A stretch of DNA of 64,000 nt, from positions 31,706,888 to 31,770,887 of the forward strand of contig NC_063260.1 of the NCBI RefSeq assembly GCF_019578655.1. Direction: 5' to 3'. The position numbers and the translations under genes were made by a program. Shown in pieces: positions 35,701 to 48,827 of the stretch (position 1 is the stretch's first letter; each line of letters opens with the position of its first letter). The notes below the pieces were generated by a model. It saw nothing but the letters and a program-made list of their open reading frames with translations. It did not search any database and had not been told where the DNA came from. Origin of the DNA: Ricinus communis (taxonomy: Eukaryota > Streptophyta > Magnoliopsida > Malpighiales > Euphorbiaceae).

Positions 35701-38033
35701 ATTCATACCATTCAGGTGCTAAATTCTCCTCTGTAATTGCAGGAGATACTGAGATGCAAGAGCAAAGAGTGAAGAGTATTGCTGCTGTTGCAGACCTGAA
35801 GCCCCCACCTGCTGAAAAATTGGTGGTTGACAAATTACAAGGACATTCTGGATCCGTAAAGAGAATGAAGTCACCTATTACTGCTACTTCATATACTGTT
35901 GCTTCTTTGCAAACAGCAACAAATAGCTTTAGTCAAGAATTTATAATTGGTGAAGGTTCTCTTGGTCGTGTTTACAGAGGGGAGTTTTCTAATGGAAAGG
36001 TAACATGACCATTAAACATAAGATCATATTCGTTCTTGTTCTCCATACTCCAGTTCAGGGCTGTCACTCTTATACCAATCAGGGGAATTCTGCTCAAGTA
36101 GTCCTGCAGAGTAGTGCAAGGATTGTATTTTTTTCCTTGAATATTTTTGCAAGTATATTTTAAGCATGAGGTTCATATATGCATTGGGCGTTTGAAATTG
36201 TTAAAAGAACGTTATTTTCTTATTTAGATAATAAATAGACAAGCCTTGTGAGGCAATGCATGATGCTTATTAGGTTATACTATACCAAATCTATGACAGT
36301 TGTTGCAAATGCTTTACATCCTCTCTTTCCCTCTTTCTGATAATACACACATTCACACTACACATACAGAATAAATGGAGGATACACTTTAACATCTACT
36401 ATCTTTATTATATACCTTTAGTTCTCTTCTTATTGTGCACTTCTTAGCATGGTGTAATAAAGCTGCTGTGAAATTAGTCTTCTTTTTCCTTCATTTCTAG
36501 TTGGATAATTCTGAATTACTTTGCAATAAGGAAGTAATCAATTTGTGTGCTGCTGATGTAGATAATGGCTATTAAGAAGATCGACAATGCAGCACTTTCA
36601 TTACAGGAGGAAGATAACTTTCTCGAAGCTGTTTCAAATATGTCTCGCTTGAGGCACCCTAACATCGTTTCACTGGCAGGATACTGTGCAGAGCATGGAC
36701 AGCGCCTTTTGGTGTATGAACATATAGGGAATGGGAGTCTGCATGATATGCTGCACTTTGCTGAAGATGGCAGCAAGACTCTGTCTTGGAATGCTCGTGT
36801 TAGGGTAGCACTTGGCACAGCTCGGGCTTTAGAGTATGTTACATGTGTATGACACTCTGATTCTGTCTCTTTCTCATATTTGGTGCCTTGCTTCCTTTCT
36901 AAGCTGTGGCCTGTCTATCAGGTACTTGCATGAAGTCTGCTTACCTTCCATTGTGCATCGCAATTTCAAGTCGGCAAATATTTTACTTGATGAAGAGCTC
37001 AATCCTCACTTATCAGATTGTGGTTTAGCTGCTCTCACACCAAACACAGAGAGGCAGGTAAGAAAGATATCGATGATGTTCATTGGAAATTAATTTTTTT
37101 TATCATTATGCTCTGTGGATTGTGATCTCAGTATACCTTTATGCAAATGGGCTAAATGACATTGTTCATACTGACAGGTTTCAACACAAATGGTTGGATC
37201 ATTTGGTTATAGTGCTCCTGAATTTGCCTTGTCGGGAGTATACACTGTAAAAAGTGATGTTTACAGCTTCGGTGTTGTGATGCTGGAGCTTTTGACTGGA
37301 CGCAAGCCACTTGACAGGTAAGACCTCTCTTGTTTAGTGACTATGTGCTTCTGTTCTTAAAAGCATTTTTATCCTGCCATTTTCCAAAGCATTGATTACA
37401 TTATGACATTATTATGTTTCTTCTACAGTTCAAGGGTGAGATCGGAGCAGTCACTTGTTAGATGGGCTACTCCTCAATTGCATGATATTGATGCGTTGGC
37501 AAAAATGGTTGATCCCGCCTTAAATGGCATGTATCCTGCAAAATCTCTTTCACGGTTTGCTGACATTATTGCCCTCTGTGTTCAGGTAATTTTCTTTATT
37601 GATATTAAGAGTTAAGACCAAAATCTATGATTGAACCTCGCAATCATTCAGCAACGCACACTTTTCCTGTTGGCTTCCAAAGGCAAAAGCACATCATCCC
37701 TGGAGCCTTCCCTAGCCTTGGCAGGAAAGGTTCTGGGAATCTCTTGAAAGCTGTATGTCTGATGTCAAAAGCATACATATGCGCTTGCTTGGTGTTGTCT
37801 AACTATATTTTTATAGTTTTATACTCATTCTCAACATTGAGAATTAAACACCTTATATATAACTTTTGTTGTCTCTATAGCCGGAACCTGAGTTTCGCCC
37901 ACCCATGTCTGAAGTTGTGCAAGCACTGGTGCGATTAGTGCAAAGGGCGAGTGTCGTCAAACGGCGATCAAGTGATGAATCAGGATTTGGATATAAAACC
38001 CCAGATCATGAGGCAATTGATATGTCATTTTGA
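32711..38033 (+). CDS. SRF8: STRUBBELIG-family LRR receptor pseudokinase (SRF6/7/8 clade)
   Basis: Plasma-membrane receptor-like protein of the SRF family. Sixteen exons: 32711-32846, 33304-33436, 33527-33598, 33696-33761, 33851-33922, 34016-34087, 34583-34654, 34774-34839, 34916-34981, 35080-35390, 35743-35999, 36562-36833, 36922-37057, 37178-37317, 37429-37585, 37881-38033, giving 726 residues. Signal peptide, N-terminal cap with [18 protein letters not shown], then LRRs coded by 66- or 72-bp exons. A Pro-rich segment ([13 protein letters not shown]) precedes one membrane helix ([19 protein letters not shown]). The kinase-like domain keeps the VAIK-type lysine (K446) but has HRN (N546) for HRD and DCG (564-566) for DFG, so it is probably inactive, as known for this family. 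It ends in EAIDMSF. Numbering within the clade is guided by gene order (SRF next to EBS and OSCA). Confidence 0.93.
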
Positions 38034-38950
38034 GTGTCCAGCCTTCTTGAATCGGAGGTAAGTTCCAACTTGGTGCACACGCATAAAGAAAAGAGAGGTC
38101 ATTGAAAGAACAAAGCGTGCACAGAATAGAGAAAGAAGTGAAACAAGAAGTAAAATGGGGTCAGAGAGATGTAAGTACGTCGAGAAATTGTGAGCTGCAT
38201 ATACGTTTTAAGGCATTGATATTTGTAAATGGTTCAATATTTGTATTCTCAAATTTTCCAGAATCTTTTGATGCAAGAGATACTGAGGCAATAAGATTTT
38301 TCATTTGATTCTAGCAAGTCTATGCTTTGTGAGAGTCCTTGTATATGATATCATCATGTAAAATAGTGGAAACACAGCCCTAAAGAAAAACCCCTTGTTT
38401 TGGGCTGGCTGTTTCGTGGAAATCCAGACAGGAAAAGTTATCATACTGTTGTAGAAATCCAGAATAAGTTGCAATAAGGTAAAAAGTGTTCCAGCTTCTC
38501 CAAACTCAAATATATTTTCTACTTTCCGGTGATACTCTGCCAGAAAAAAGCAAAGACTAGAGGGAAAATGCCATAAGAGGCAGCCACCTCGTGTTTGTGA
38601 TAGGATGGATGAAGAAAATGTGAAGCGGAAACGACAACAGGTAAATGCATCAAGACCAGGTTGTATCTCGTGATACCTTCGGGCAACTCAAAATAGAAAT
38701 AGAAATACATTCTCATTTTGTGTTGTGTGGTAATATCAGAGTCAAAACAGTTGTCGCAGAAATAGTATTTCAAAAATAGGCAGGGGGCTCCTTCAAAAAG
38801 GTTTGGCATCCCAAGTTTTATTTACATAATTCATACTTAATAAATAAAGTGGACCATGTTTTAGATAAAAATTAAAAGAACAATAATTGAAACCAAAAAT
38901 AATGTTGAATTGGATTGGTGTCCATAGGAGCAGCTAATATCTGTAGACTG

Positions 38951-38984
<34 letters not shown>

Positions 38985-39159
38985 GTTATGATCTGGTGGG
39001 TCCAGCTGAACAGTTTAAAAGGAAAAGAAAATAAAAAACTAGAATTCAGACAGCTCCTTGAGATTTTATTAGAAACGGAAAAAGGACGTAGCTTTTGGTA
39101 TCACCTTGTCCTAAAAATAACTCAACTCTCTCTTTTCGACTTGCCCCGAAATACCCAAA
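38034..39159. other. SRF 3' flank and promoter of the O-fucosyltransferase gene
   Basis: No gene recognised. A run of 32 A lies at 38951-38982, about 180 bp before the next start codon. The minus-strand frame at 38519-38809 lacks a known domain. Confidence 0.5.
38951..38982. repeat. 32-nt poly-A tract
   Basis: An uninterrupted run of 32 A on the plus strand, 178 bases upstream of the ATG at 39160. It has no clear flanking target-site duplication by eye, so a retroposed origin is not supported. Confidence 0.85.
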
Positions 39160-42100
39160 ATGGGCTCAGCCCCTGACCTTATTAACCCCGACCCCCCTGA
39201 AATGTTGGTTTCTCCAGATCGATTCGAAACCAGCTTTTCTTTATACTCCCGCTCTAATTCCGCAACTTCCATGACCCTCCACCCTTCCCCTGCTCAATCA
39301 CCCCGGCGCTTTTTGAATGATAACCACAGGATGAATTCCTTGGGGTATTTATGGGATCAGAAAATGAGGCAATTAAATCATAGAACCAAGCTGAAGATAA
39401 AAGGTGGTGGTGGAGGAGGAGGGAGGGTTTGGTATCAAAGAAAGAAAGTGGTGGGAGTTGTTGCTCTTATTGGATTCGCTGCTTTGTTTGTGCTGGTTAA
39501 TTCTTTTATGCTTTTAAGGCTTCAAGATCATCGAATCGCTAGCTTCCATATGCTCTCTTCTCCTATTTCTTCTTCTTCTCCTTCGCTTTCCATTAAGGTA
39601 TCTCTCCATTGTTTACCTGTTGCCCAATTTCCTATAATTTATCAAGTATAACATTTCCATTTCCACGGAAAATGGCTTGATTTGGTCGTTTCATTACTGC
39701 GATTTAGTTTTTAACAACTCTTTCTGCTTTATTGGTACTTTGCTTTTTCTTACAAGTTATGAATACATGACAGTAATTAAGTTTTCCCTTTTATAGAAGT
39801 TTTCACCTCTTATTTATTTATGTTTTTGGCTATTGAAGTGAATAATTGATAGGAATTGCCAAAAGATTTCTTAGTTTCTGTATTTAACTTTAGCAATTGA
39901 GGGAAAATGAGAAATTGAGCTTCTCTGTTGTTTGGAGAAGGCACCGTGTTAAGCAAGTAAGGAAGGATGTCTATGATTACTAGGTGGTCCTGCACTGCCT
40001 CTGTTAAGCTTGTGGTAAGGCAGCGGCCGAATAATCCTTTATTCGAACATAATTCTAGATCATTCCTTCTCTTCATGAAAAATAGTTCAATAATTAACAT
40101 AAAAGATGATGGCCGGTTACTTAATGTACCAACGGGCAAAACATGAGAGTAAAATGCTACCTGTACAACTGCAAAGCATTGCATTCAAATCCTTGGTTTC
40201 AAGAGATAACATGAAAGCTCATAACCTGTATGCAGTATGCACTTCTCCTTAATCCTATACTATCTTTTCTACTGGCCCCAGAAATTATCTTTTAAATAAT
40301 CCAAGGTGCAAAATATTATTTTTTCTTTTTGTTATTCTCTATGGGTCCATTTCCTTTTGTCATTTAAACCTCATGAAATGCGCACAGAGACAATGGAAAA
40401 AGTCTACCAAAGGAAAAAATCCACAAAAAGGTACATATGGAAGGATGTTGGCTTTTGCTGCACATGCCCTGGCTGAGGTGATTAGATATCAAATTTACTC
40501 ATATCTAATACGCTATTCAGCAAGCTATTTAGTTTCATTCTTTAGGTTTCTTTTCCTTTGTACTAATTTTTTGCTTTTGCGGCATTCCATATTATGACAG
40601 AATAAACGTGAGCCAAAAGATCTGTGGCAGGAACCATTCATTGAGGCCTCTGCTTGGATGCCTTGTGCTGATCAACGTAACTGGGAACCTAGTGGTGAAT
40701 GACTCTCTCTCTCCTTCTCCTTTGTATGCATGAACTATTTGTGTGTGTGTGTGGCTGTGTATAGATGTGAGCATGCTATTTGATGTTTGCCTTTTTGCAT
40801 GGCATGGTTGAGTGAAAATTTGTCACTGGAATTTTAAGAATTAGTGATATGGGTGGTGGAATTCAGTTCTAACACGAATCTTTCTTGTAACTTAAATAGG
40901 GGGCAATAATGGTTACATTTTGGTCACAGCAAATGGTGGGATGAACCAGCAGAGAGTAGCTGTAAGTAATGCTTGCAACCAATTACAGCTTCATTGAATT
41001 TTCTTATGCTGCTCAATCTCATCATTCAGTATGATTTCTCCTTTTCTTCTTAAGTGTTAATATGTATTCTCTTGTTTAAGACTCTCAATTAGTTCAACTT
41101 GATTCCTATTTTTTTTCGAAAACAGGTTTGCAATGCTGTTGTGGTTGCACGGTTGCTAAACTCAACTCTTGTTATTCCTAAATTTATGTACAGTAGTGTA
41201 TGGAGAGACGTGAGGTAACGTATTCCCCTTTTCTTCACACCCATTCTTCTTTTCTCCGGACCTTTTCCACTTTAGTAATAGGCTTTTGATTTTTGGATGA
41301 ACTATTATTCTTGCATCTATGTTATTGGTCCTATAATTCTTGGTTTCTCCACTGGCTACTATTGAAGTTAGTTTCCCTAATATCCCCGGAAGAAAGCTCT
41401 TACTCCAAATAAATGGCATTATTAGAGTTTTCTTAATCCTTGATTTAAACTTTAAAGGTTCACAGAATGTTGATGGCATTGCTTCTTGTAATTTTTATTG
41501 TCAATCATGTGACCATTAATGAGTTGGCTGTCGCCCCCAGGAGTGAAATTGCTTCTTTTGCTTTTAATCAACACTGATTATTGCCCATCATTTAGATGGA
41601 AAAGTGACTAATTATTATATATGATTATATGAGTTAGATTGAAAGGTAATTGACTATGTCAAATGTTATATTGCACAGTCAATTCAGCGATATCTATCAG
41701 GAGGAGCATTTTATTAATTACTTGACTCCTGATGTTCGGATAGTGAAGGAACTTCCTGAGGAGCTAAGGTCACTAGATTTGGAGGCAATTGGTAGTGTTG
41801 TGAGTTTCACAGCTGAATTAGTTTTAAGCATTCCTTAATTGATTTGGTTTTAGTTCCAGTAAGGTTTTCTAATAGCAATAATTCAATTGGTGGCCAGGTG
41901 ACTGATGCAGATATTAGGAAAGAGGCCAAGCCAAGTTTTTATCTGAAAAACATTCTCCCTATTTTATTGAAAAACAGAGTTGTACATTTCATTGGATTTG
42001 GGAACCGCTTGGCATTTGATCCAGTACCATTTCAGTTGCAGGTAAACATTCAGCATTTCTTTCTCTAGTCCATTATAAATAATGGTAGGTTACAAAATCT

Positions 42101-44202
42101 TTTTGTTGTTATCCTTACTATTCATCCTGCTTTGCTCTTTCCTGATATGGGGACTTCATCTAGAGGCTTCGATGCAGATGTAACTTCCATGCACTACAAT
42201 TTCTGCCCAGAATACAACAAACTGGCACTTTACTCCTCCACAGGCTGCGCAAACATGCAGCTAATCCCGGACCATTGGATCATTATCTTATTCGTCCTTA
42301 TGCCAAACCAGAATCAAATATGAAAGGAAAAGGGAATCATGCTGGAAAAGCTTCGAAATATCTAGCTCTACATCTGAGGTTTGAAATTGACATGGTGGCA
42401 CATTCTTTATGTGAATATGGTGGCGGTGAAGAAGAGAGGAAACAGTTGGAAGCATATCGTGAAATTCATTTCCCTGCATTGGCACTTCTTAAGAAGAAAA
42501 AAAAGTATGCACTTGTCTTTTTTGCTATACTGTTGATTGCAAATGCATATATCTAAATTGATCAGAGTATGCATGCATGTATTCATGTTTTATGATGAAC
42601 TGGATTAAGAGATGCCTTTACTATATATAGTTTCATTTCAGTACAACATGTTAAAACATAAGTGCCTTGAGTTCTGTTTCTTTCATTGTTTGTTGCATCT
42701 CTGTTTTAACTGTTTGGTATATAGAATTGCTGATTTAACATTCGGCTGGGAGTTTCTATTCTCTTATACTTCAAGTCCATTAAGTTTTTAGTGGCCATAT
42801 GTAAATCCTTCCTTACCTCCAACACAAACTTAATGTATTAGTATATTTACTGTCAATGGGCTGTAATTCTTCCATATTATTTATGTTTCTGATGTCTGAA
42901 TATGATATTCTCTATCTATTAGCATGACTTTGTATTACTTTATTTGTTTGGTATTCATGTTGAAGGTTTAGTGTCTAAGAGTAGTAAACTTGCGGTATGC
43001 ACATGCAGTTAGTGTTGCGAGGGTTGATGATATCAATTAATTTAACAAATAAGCCGAGCCAGTTCTTTTCATTTTAGCATATTTGCCTATTATTTCTGAC
43101 TATCTTCTCATAAAATTGTACTGAAATAACTTAATACAACTCAAACTGCATGATAGTCTATGAGTCCTCTAGGAGAAAATTTCAGTTAACATTAGAAAAC
43201 AAATCCTTTTAATATAATTATCACTCTGTTCTTTTGTGCCCCTTGTACCTGACAGCTATGAATCATCTATGCATATAGCAATTTAAGCTTTGGCAAAACC
43301 ATCCTAGAACATGCATCCTCAATTTCTATCAATTGCTAGTCTATGGTGATATCATTTTCTTGCAGTGATTGAAGTTTATTGCAGACCATATCCACTTGTT
43401 TGCTTGGTCTCTTAGGATGAAGTGCATTTTTTTTTTTTGGTATCTTAGTGAATTGCTTTCTCTGCTGCAGATTACCTTCCCCTGCAGAGCTTAGGTCAGA
43501 AGGCCTATGTCCTTTAACACCTGAAGAAGCAGTACTTATGCTTGCTGCTCTTGGTTTCAACCGGAAGACACGTATATTTGTGGCTGGTGCAAATATATAC
43601 GGGGGACAGCCGCGATTAGCTGCTCTAACCAGCCTGTACCCTAATCTAGTCACTAAAGAGAATCTGCTTTCACCGAGCGAACTTCAACCATTCTTAAATT
43701 TTTCATCTCAGGTAACAAATCATACTTTATTATTTGGTTTTGGTCTTGTTTTCTGCAATATTTAATGGGGCTTCTTGTCTCTCTGGGAATTCTGCAACAT
43801 CATTGATTGATTTATTTCTCTCAATGCATTTTTGCTTTTTTTGTGTTATCTCAGTGGTGCATGATGAAGTTTTTTTCTTTTTGCCTTCTGCAGCTAGCTG
43901 CACTGGACTTCATAGCCTGCACTGCTGCTGATGCATTTGCCATGACAGACTCTGGGAGTCAGCTGTCATCTTTGGTTGCTGGATATCGAACATATTATGG
44001 TGGCGGGCAGATGCCAACAATTCGACCAAACAAGCGAAGACTAGCTGCCATTTTCACAAAAAACAACACTATTGAATGGAAAGTGTTTGAGCAGAGAGTT
44101 AGAAAAGCAGTTAGACAGACCAAACATGTTTTTGAAAGGCCTGTGGCAAGGAGTGTTTATCGGTTTCCACGGTGTAAAGAGTGTATGTGTTATACAGAAT
44201 AA
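39160..44202 (+). CDS. O-fucosyltransferase family protein, type II membrane (GT106/GT65-like)
   Basis: Likely Golgi glycosyltransferase of the plant O-FucT family, whose members act on cell-wall glycans or proteins; the acceptor is unknown. Ten exons: 39160-39597, 40388-40477, 40601-40694, 40900-40961, 41126-41214, 41679-41799, 41898-42041, 42164-42504, 43471-43711, 43894-44202, giving 642 residues in frame. The cytosolic N-terminus is Ser/Pro-rich and then basic with a poly-Gly run. One membrane anchor follows (VVGVVALIGFAALFVLVNSF). Luminal family blocks include NGYILVTANGGMNQQRVAVC (nucleotide-sugar loop), YLALHLRFEIDMVAHSLC, GLCPLTPEEAVLMLAALGF, RIFVAGANIYGG and DFIACTAADAFAMTDSGSQ. The next gene is convergent; the stop codons are 414 bp apart. 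The gene fits At1g62330 by order. Confidence 0.92.
42505..43470 (+). other. 966-bp intron of the O-fucosyltransferase gene
   Basis: AT-rich intron between exons 8 and 9 with T-rich 3' end and acceptor TCTGCTGCAG. I see nothing else in it. Confidence 0.6.
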
Positions 44203-44616
44203 AAATTATTCTTTTAACAGCCATGATAATTTATAGTAGCCTGTCACATTCATTATTCTTCAATCTGTCTGTTCTGATTCAAATACTCTTAAAAACACTT
44301 GAGAGGCTTCTTGGCGGCAAGTTATTCTGGTGAAATGAGTTCAGTTGGGTAGGAAACCATGTCAAACAAGGTCTTCTTTTAGTAAATACAGAAGCAGACT
44401 GGTTTCAGACAAACTACTCTTGCACTGAGATAGCCAGCAGTGGAATCCTCTAATTTTTGCACGAATCATATCAATATTCTTGATAAAGGTATAAGAACAA
44501 GCATTTAATGGGATCCTTCTATTCCATGACAACTCTGCTTTTCAGTTTTGTCTGCTAAAATTGAAGTTACCTTCGAATTCCTTGGTTGGCTTCAACCGCA
44601 TGAACTACTGTCAATA
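44203..44616. other. Convergent 3' regions of O-fucosyltransferase and subtilase
   Basis: The 414 bp between two facing stop codons must hold both 3' UTRs, so the transcripts may overlap. No coding pattern seen. Confidence 0.5.
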
Positions 44617-47600
44617 TCAGGATACCGTAACGGGCAAAATAGATAACGGGATTCTAACTATGTGATCTAAGCTTCCTGTCAGAACGATCTGCCCAAAACT
44701 AAACTCGTTCCTTGCATGGGTGACGTGAAACTCTATATCTATATTTTGAGTTCCTTGTGGAGCTATTATGAACCAGGTTGGAGACAGGTTGACTGTAGTC
44801 CCATTAGGTGCTATCACTGAGCTTAAGTATGTCTCAGGCTTGATCCCTACATTCTTGACATTCCTCTCCACTGTTTGAGATCCTCTTAGTGCTGATATTG
44901 TAACTGAGGGGAGGTTCAGGTTGGCTGGGGAGCTAAGTGATTGATTGCACGGCTCTCCAGTGGTAGCTTTCACTATAGCCGGATCAATGCCGGGCAACGA
45001 GCACAAAAAGCTTATGTAATTTTGAAACTCTGCTTCACAATCATAATTCATTTATGAAATCAATATGAAAGGTTCGTTCCTTTTAATCTTTAAAGTGCAA
45101 AGCAATATTGAATTAAAAAAGATTACCTGACGGAAAGACGAGGCCTGGATCCATGGCACGAGTTGGATTCACAAAACCAGCACCTAAATCAAAATGTGTG
45201 GAGGGATAGAGGCTGTTAATATCAAATCCTTCTGCTAGTATGAGTTCTCCATAGTTATCATAGTTGCCTGCAGTGGTGGAGAGGGCTGAAGCAATCATGG
45301 ATGGTGTCCACGAAGGATGGAATTGCTTGATCAGTGCTGCTATTCCCACAATATGAGGTGTTGCCATACTTGTACCGGATAATAGTGCAAAATTATCTCC
45401 TATCAAAGTTAGAGGTACCGTTTTATATATTCATGCTGCTTTCATTCTATGACCATTTTTACAAACTAGTAACAAATGATTGCATACCTGTTAGTATTGG
45501 ATCCAAGGCGCTAAGAGGGCTCCAGGCTGCCCATATTTGGTGCCCTGGGGCTAGAATATCTGGCTTAAGTACATCAGCAGGAATCCTATTAATATCAAGA
45601 AAATCTGGTCCCCTGGAAGAGAATCTACTAACAATAGGTGCTCTACCCTCAAAAGCTGCAACTCTACCTTCGCCTATAGCTCCTCGTGCACAGAATTTGG
45701 AAACAAATCCTCTCTCATCCCTGAGGATTTCTTGCTCATAGTACTTCGATATAATCTACATATGCAAAATTGAATCACTTTTCAAAAGATTAATTTCTGC
45801 TTCTGATGTAACATAAATTAAATACCTCTGCATCAGCAACTTTGGGGATCATAATGCCTGGAACTGCAAAAGGAATAGGTTCTGCAATGAAATCACCATA
45901 GCTTGGATTTGCAACTAGAGCAAAACCCGTAAATCTTAAAGTCCTTGATGTGTCAATTATGGCAGTTATACTGGATGTGCCATTATAGAAGCCAGCAGAA
46001 AAGGTGCAAATAACAATTCTACGGCGCACCAGTTTAGGGTCCAGTGATTCTGGATGTTGGCATTCTTCAATGTACTGTGGAGTCCTTGGGAATGTCCCAT
46101 TTGCCTTTACTGCATCCTGAGCAAACACCAACTTATATTTAAATAGCCCGTAGCCGAAAGTTGGTCCTGAGCAAGAATTATATAATTGGTTCAGAAACTA
46201 ATACCTTATCTGGCAAGTAAATGGAAAATGCCTAAATTCTAAAGTTGATATTACCTGATAAACCTACACCGCCAACTTTCTGACCGTTTCCAAGAAGAAG
46301 TGAAGCAGGATAGATTCTGTCTGTGGTGGAAGCAGCTACTCCCACAGCCCAAGGGCTGTAAGACACAACTGTTGAAAGACTTGGCCCATGGTTGCCTGCA
46401 GCTTGGACGACAAAAACTCCAGCTCTTTGCGCAAATAGCATGAAAACATCAAACACACTCAAGAATGTGATAGTGTCTTCTGGCGGTTCATCTGGTCCAA
46501 CAGATAGCGTTATTATGTCCACTCCGTCCTTTGTTGCCTGTGCCATTGGGTAGTTTATTATTTATCAGACAAGCAGAGTTTCTATCATTCTGAACATTAT
46601 TTAAGGTGCAATTTGTATAATTGCATCCATATGGTATCCAGTGGGATAGTTACTTGATCAATTGCTGCAATCACATCTGTTAAGGTTCCAACTGTTGGAT
46701 AGATAGCTTTGTAAACAGCAATTCTGTTAGTTATCAAAAGAGGTCAACGCATAAAGCATCAGCTCGTCAAGATTTTATATATCTTGATGGAATTTTCTGT
46801 CAGAAAAAAGAGGCAGCATACCGTGCACGTGGCGCCATCCCACTAGCTCGTCCATAGTAGAAGCCATTGGCCACTACGGGTACCCGGGCATTTCCAGCAG
46901 CAGTTGAAGCCACATGACTAGGCAAGTCGTTATTGTCAATTACAATTTCCTTTGAGGATAATGATGTATTGAATTATTTCTAGAGATAAAAGGTAAACCT
47001 GCCATGTCCAACGGCGTCATAGGGTGACAGAAAGTCGAGTGAAGTGTTCAAAGGGGAAACCGCTTGAGCTCCAGCTGAGAAGAACCTAGCTGATACTATC
47101 TTCCCATTGCAAGAACCGGCAGGGAATCTAGGACCCGTCTCACAAGCGCCAGAAAAATGAGAGATATTTGATGTAAAGGGGTTCAGCGGATTATAAGCAA
47201 AGCTTGGATGCAACGGATTAATGCCTGTGTCAATAAAACCGATAACGATCCCTTCCCCCGCATTCCTGTCTCCTCCTTCTTGTGTCCACACTCCTTGGGA
47301 TAACTCTAGGAATTGAGGCGTGTATGTAGTCATCAGTTTGGCTCCTCTATCTCTTTCCACCACTTTTACTCCAGGAGCATCTTTCAGTTTCTTAGCCTGC
47401 ATTTTCATAGTATATACAAGTATAACTAAGAAGTAACAATTTTCTGCAATTGTTCATTTCTTTAGAGAGAACCTGAGAGTGAGTGGCATGGACAGCAAAG
47501 CCATTAACAATGTGTTTGAAGCTGTAGAGCTTGGTGTAGCTTCCGATTTCTAAAGTGCTCTGTAGAAGCTGATCATGTGAATCAACCAAACGCCTTGCAT

Positions 47601-47869
47601 GAGCCTGGGAGGCTTCACTAACCATTAAAAAAAAAAAAAGAAATTTACAGTTTCAGTTATCAATTAGATTGAGATGTATTAGTAGTGGATTATGTGATAT
47701 GAAACCTGTTCAGTTCAAGTTTTCTTGTAGTATAAGGTTCATGGCCTCCAAGAAATGCGACTGGCTGTCCTTCCATTAAGACCAAGTATATTGATCGCTC
47801 CTCTGCAGAACAAGCAACAGAGATTACAAAGACAAGAAGCAAGGAATATGTGGATATTGAAGTTGCCAT
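44617..47869 (-). CDS. SBT2.4: Subtilisin-like serine protease, SBT2 group (ALE1/SBT2.4-like)
   Basis: Secreted subtilase. Arabidopsis ALE1 (SBT2.4) acts in endosperm-embryo signalling needed for the embryo cuticle. Ten exons (minus): 47869-47706, 47617-47473, 47396-46999, 46917-46822, 46723-46654, 46537-46255, 46166-45826, 45755-45488, 45399-45127, 45029-44617, giving 816 residues. Signal peptide ([20 protein letters not shown]), I9 inhibitor prodomain ([11 protein letters not shown] … [17 protein letters not shown]), then the S8 domain. The triad is intact: Asp in [10 protein letters not shown] (about 159), His in DAVGHGSHVAST (its codon in exon 3, just before the exon 3/4 junction), Ser in [13 protein letters not shown], plus the oxyanion Asn in [12 protein letters not shown]-like insert and a fibronectin-like C-terminal domain follow. 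Group SBT2 is clear; the ALE1 label relies on gene order. Confidence 0.92.
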
Positions 47870-48827
47870 GATTAACTCCAGTTGAGAGGAGGCTGTTATA
47901 TTTCATTCAAAAATATAAGGAGAGAAAACTCAGTTCCCATACATGCATACAGCAGCAACCCCATGCAATGATGCAATGGAGAACGTTAGTACACATGGTC
48001 AATGTGAATAAAGCTGTTCATAGATGGAAGCAGCCCCCACTTTGGCCTAAAACCGTTATAGCACCTATTTTCCAAATCTGGGAGAAAACGTGGGAGAAAG
48101 CATGCAATCCTCGCCATCCTACGCCAGAGAAGAATGCCCAACAAAATAACAATTGTTGTAGGTTCTATACCCATATAATTATCAGTTTCTTTTTTTATTA
48201 CATTTTCTGCTACTTCTCTGTTAAACATGTCAGCCATTTCCATCCGCTATTGAATTTTGCCTTGAACCATATTAGTATTTCAAATAACAAACTCTTTCCA
48301 TTTTCTTTTTTCTTTTTTTTAGATATAAATCGAATCTGCTGCTAAGATCTCATATAAACCTCAAACATAATATAGCAGGTGATTTACGCAAACTTGATGT
48401 CACAGATTAATGGACGGATATTCCTTAGACTCTTGTGGCATAATAAAAGTATACCACGACGCAGAAAAGGGCAATGCATACACCACATAATCATGGGTGA
48501 AAAACATGATCACCATATGAGCAACTGCAATGCAAACAAAATCAGATAATATCTCTTAACCAGATGAATGATGAGAACTATAATAGATTCCGCACAGTGA
48601 ATACAGTCAACTCTTTTCCATACAGAGGCTTCTACACAGATGGGTGTCAAAATGATCTTTAAATTTCTAAACCTAGTACGCTTGAATATATCACAAGAAA
48701 CATAGACTACAGCCCACAGTTTGAGCAAAGCGCGCCTTGATTTCTGCACTGTACATCTCACAAAACAACACCCCAACCTAAATCTGCATTATGAGCCGCT
48801 CTTGCCACGAAATGTCAAAAAATGCAC
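47870..48827. other. Subtilase promoter and 3' flank of EBS
   Basis: No gene recognised. Bases 47940-48180 are less AT-rich and open on both strands (about 85-125 codons), but neither reading shows a domain, splice pattern or composition I would trust. The region next to 48827 should include the EBS 3' UTR. Confidence 0.45.

Noticed and set aside
38951..38982. Poly-A tract as the tail of a retroposed gene
   Set aside because: No gene-like sequence precedes it and no target-site duplication is visible.
47940..48345. Frames of 85 and 125 codons on opposite strands
   Set aside because: No recognisable family; the plus-strand frame ends in a Phe-rich run from T-rich DNA.
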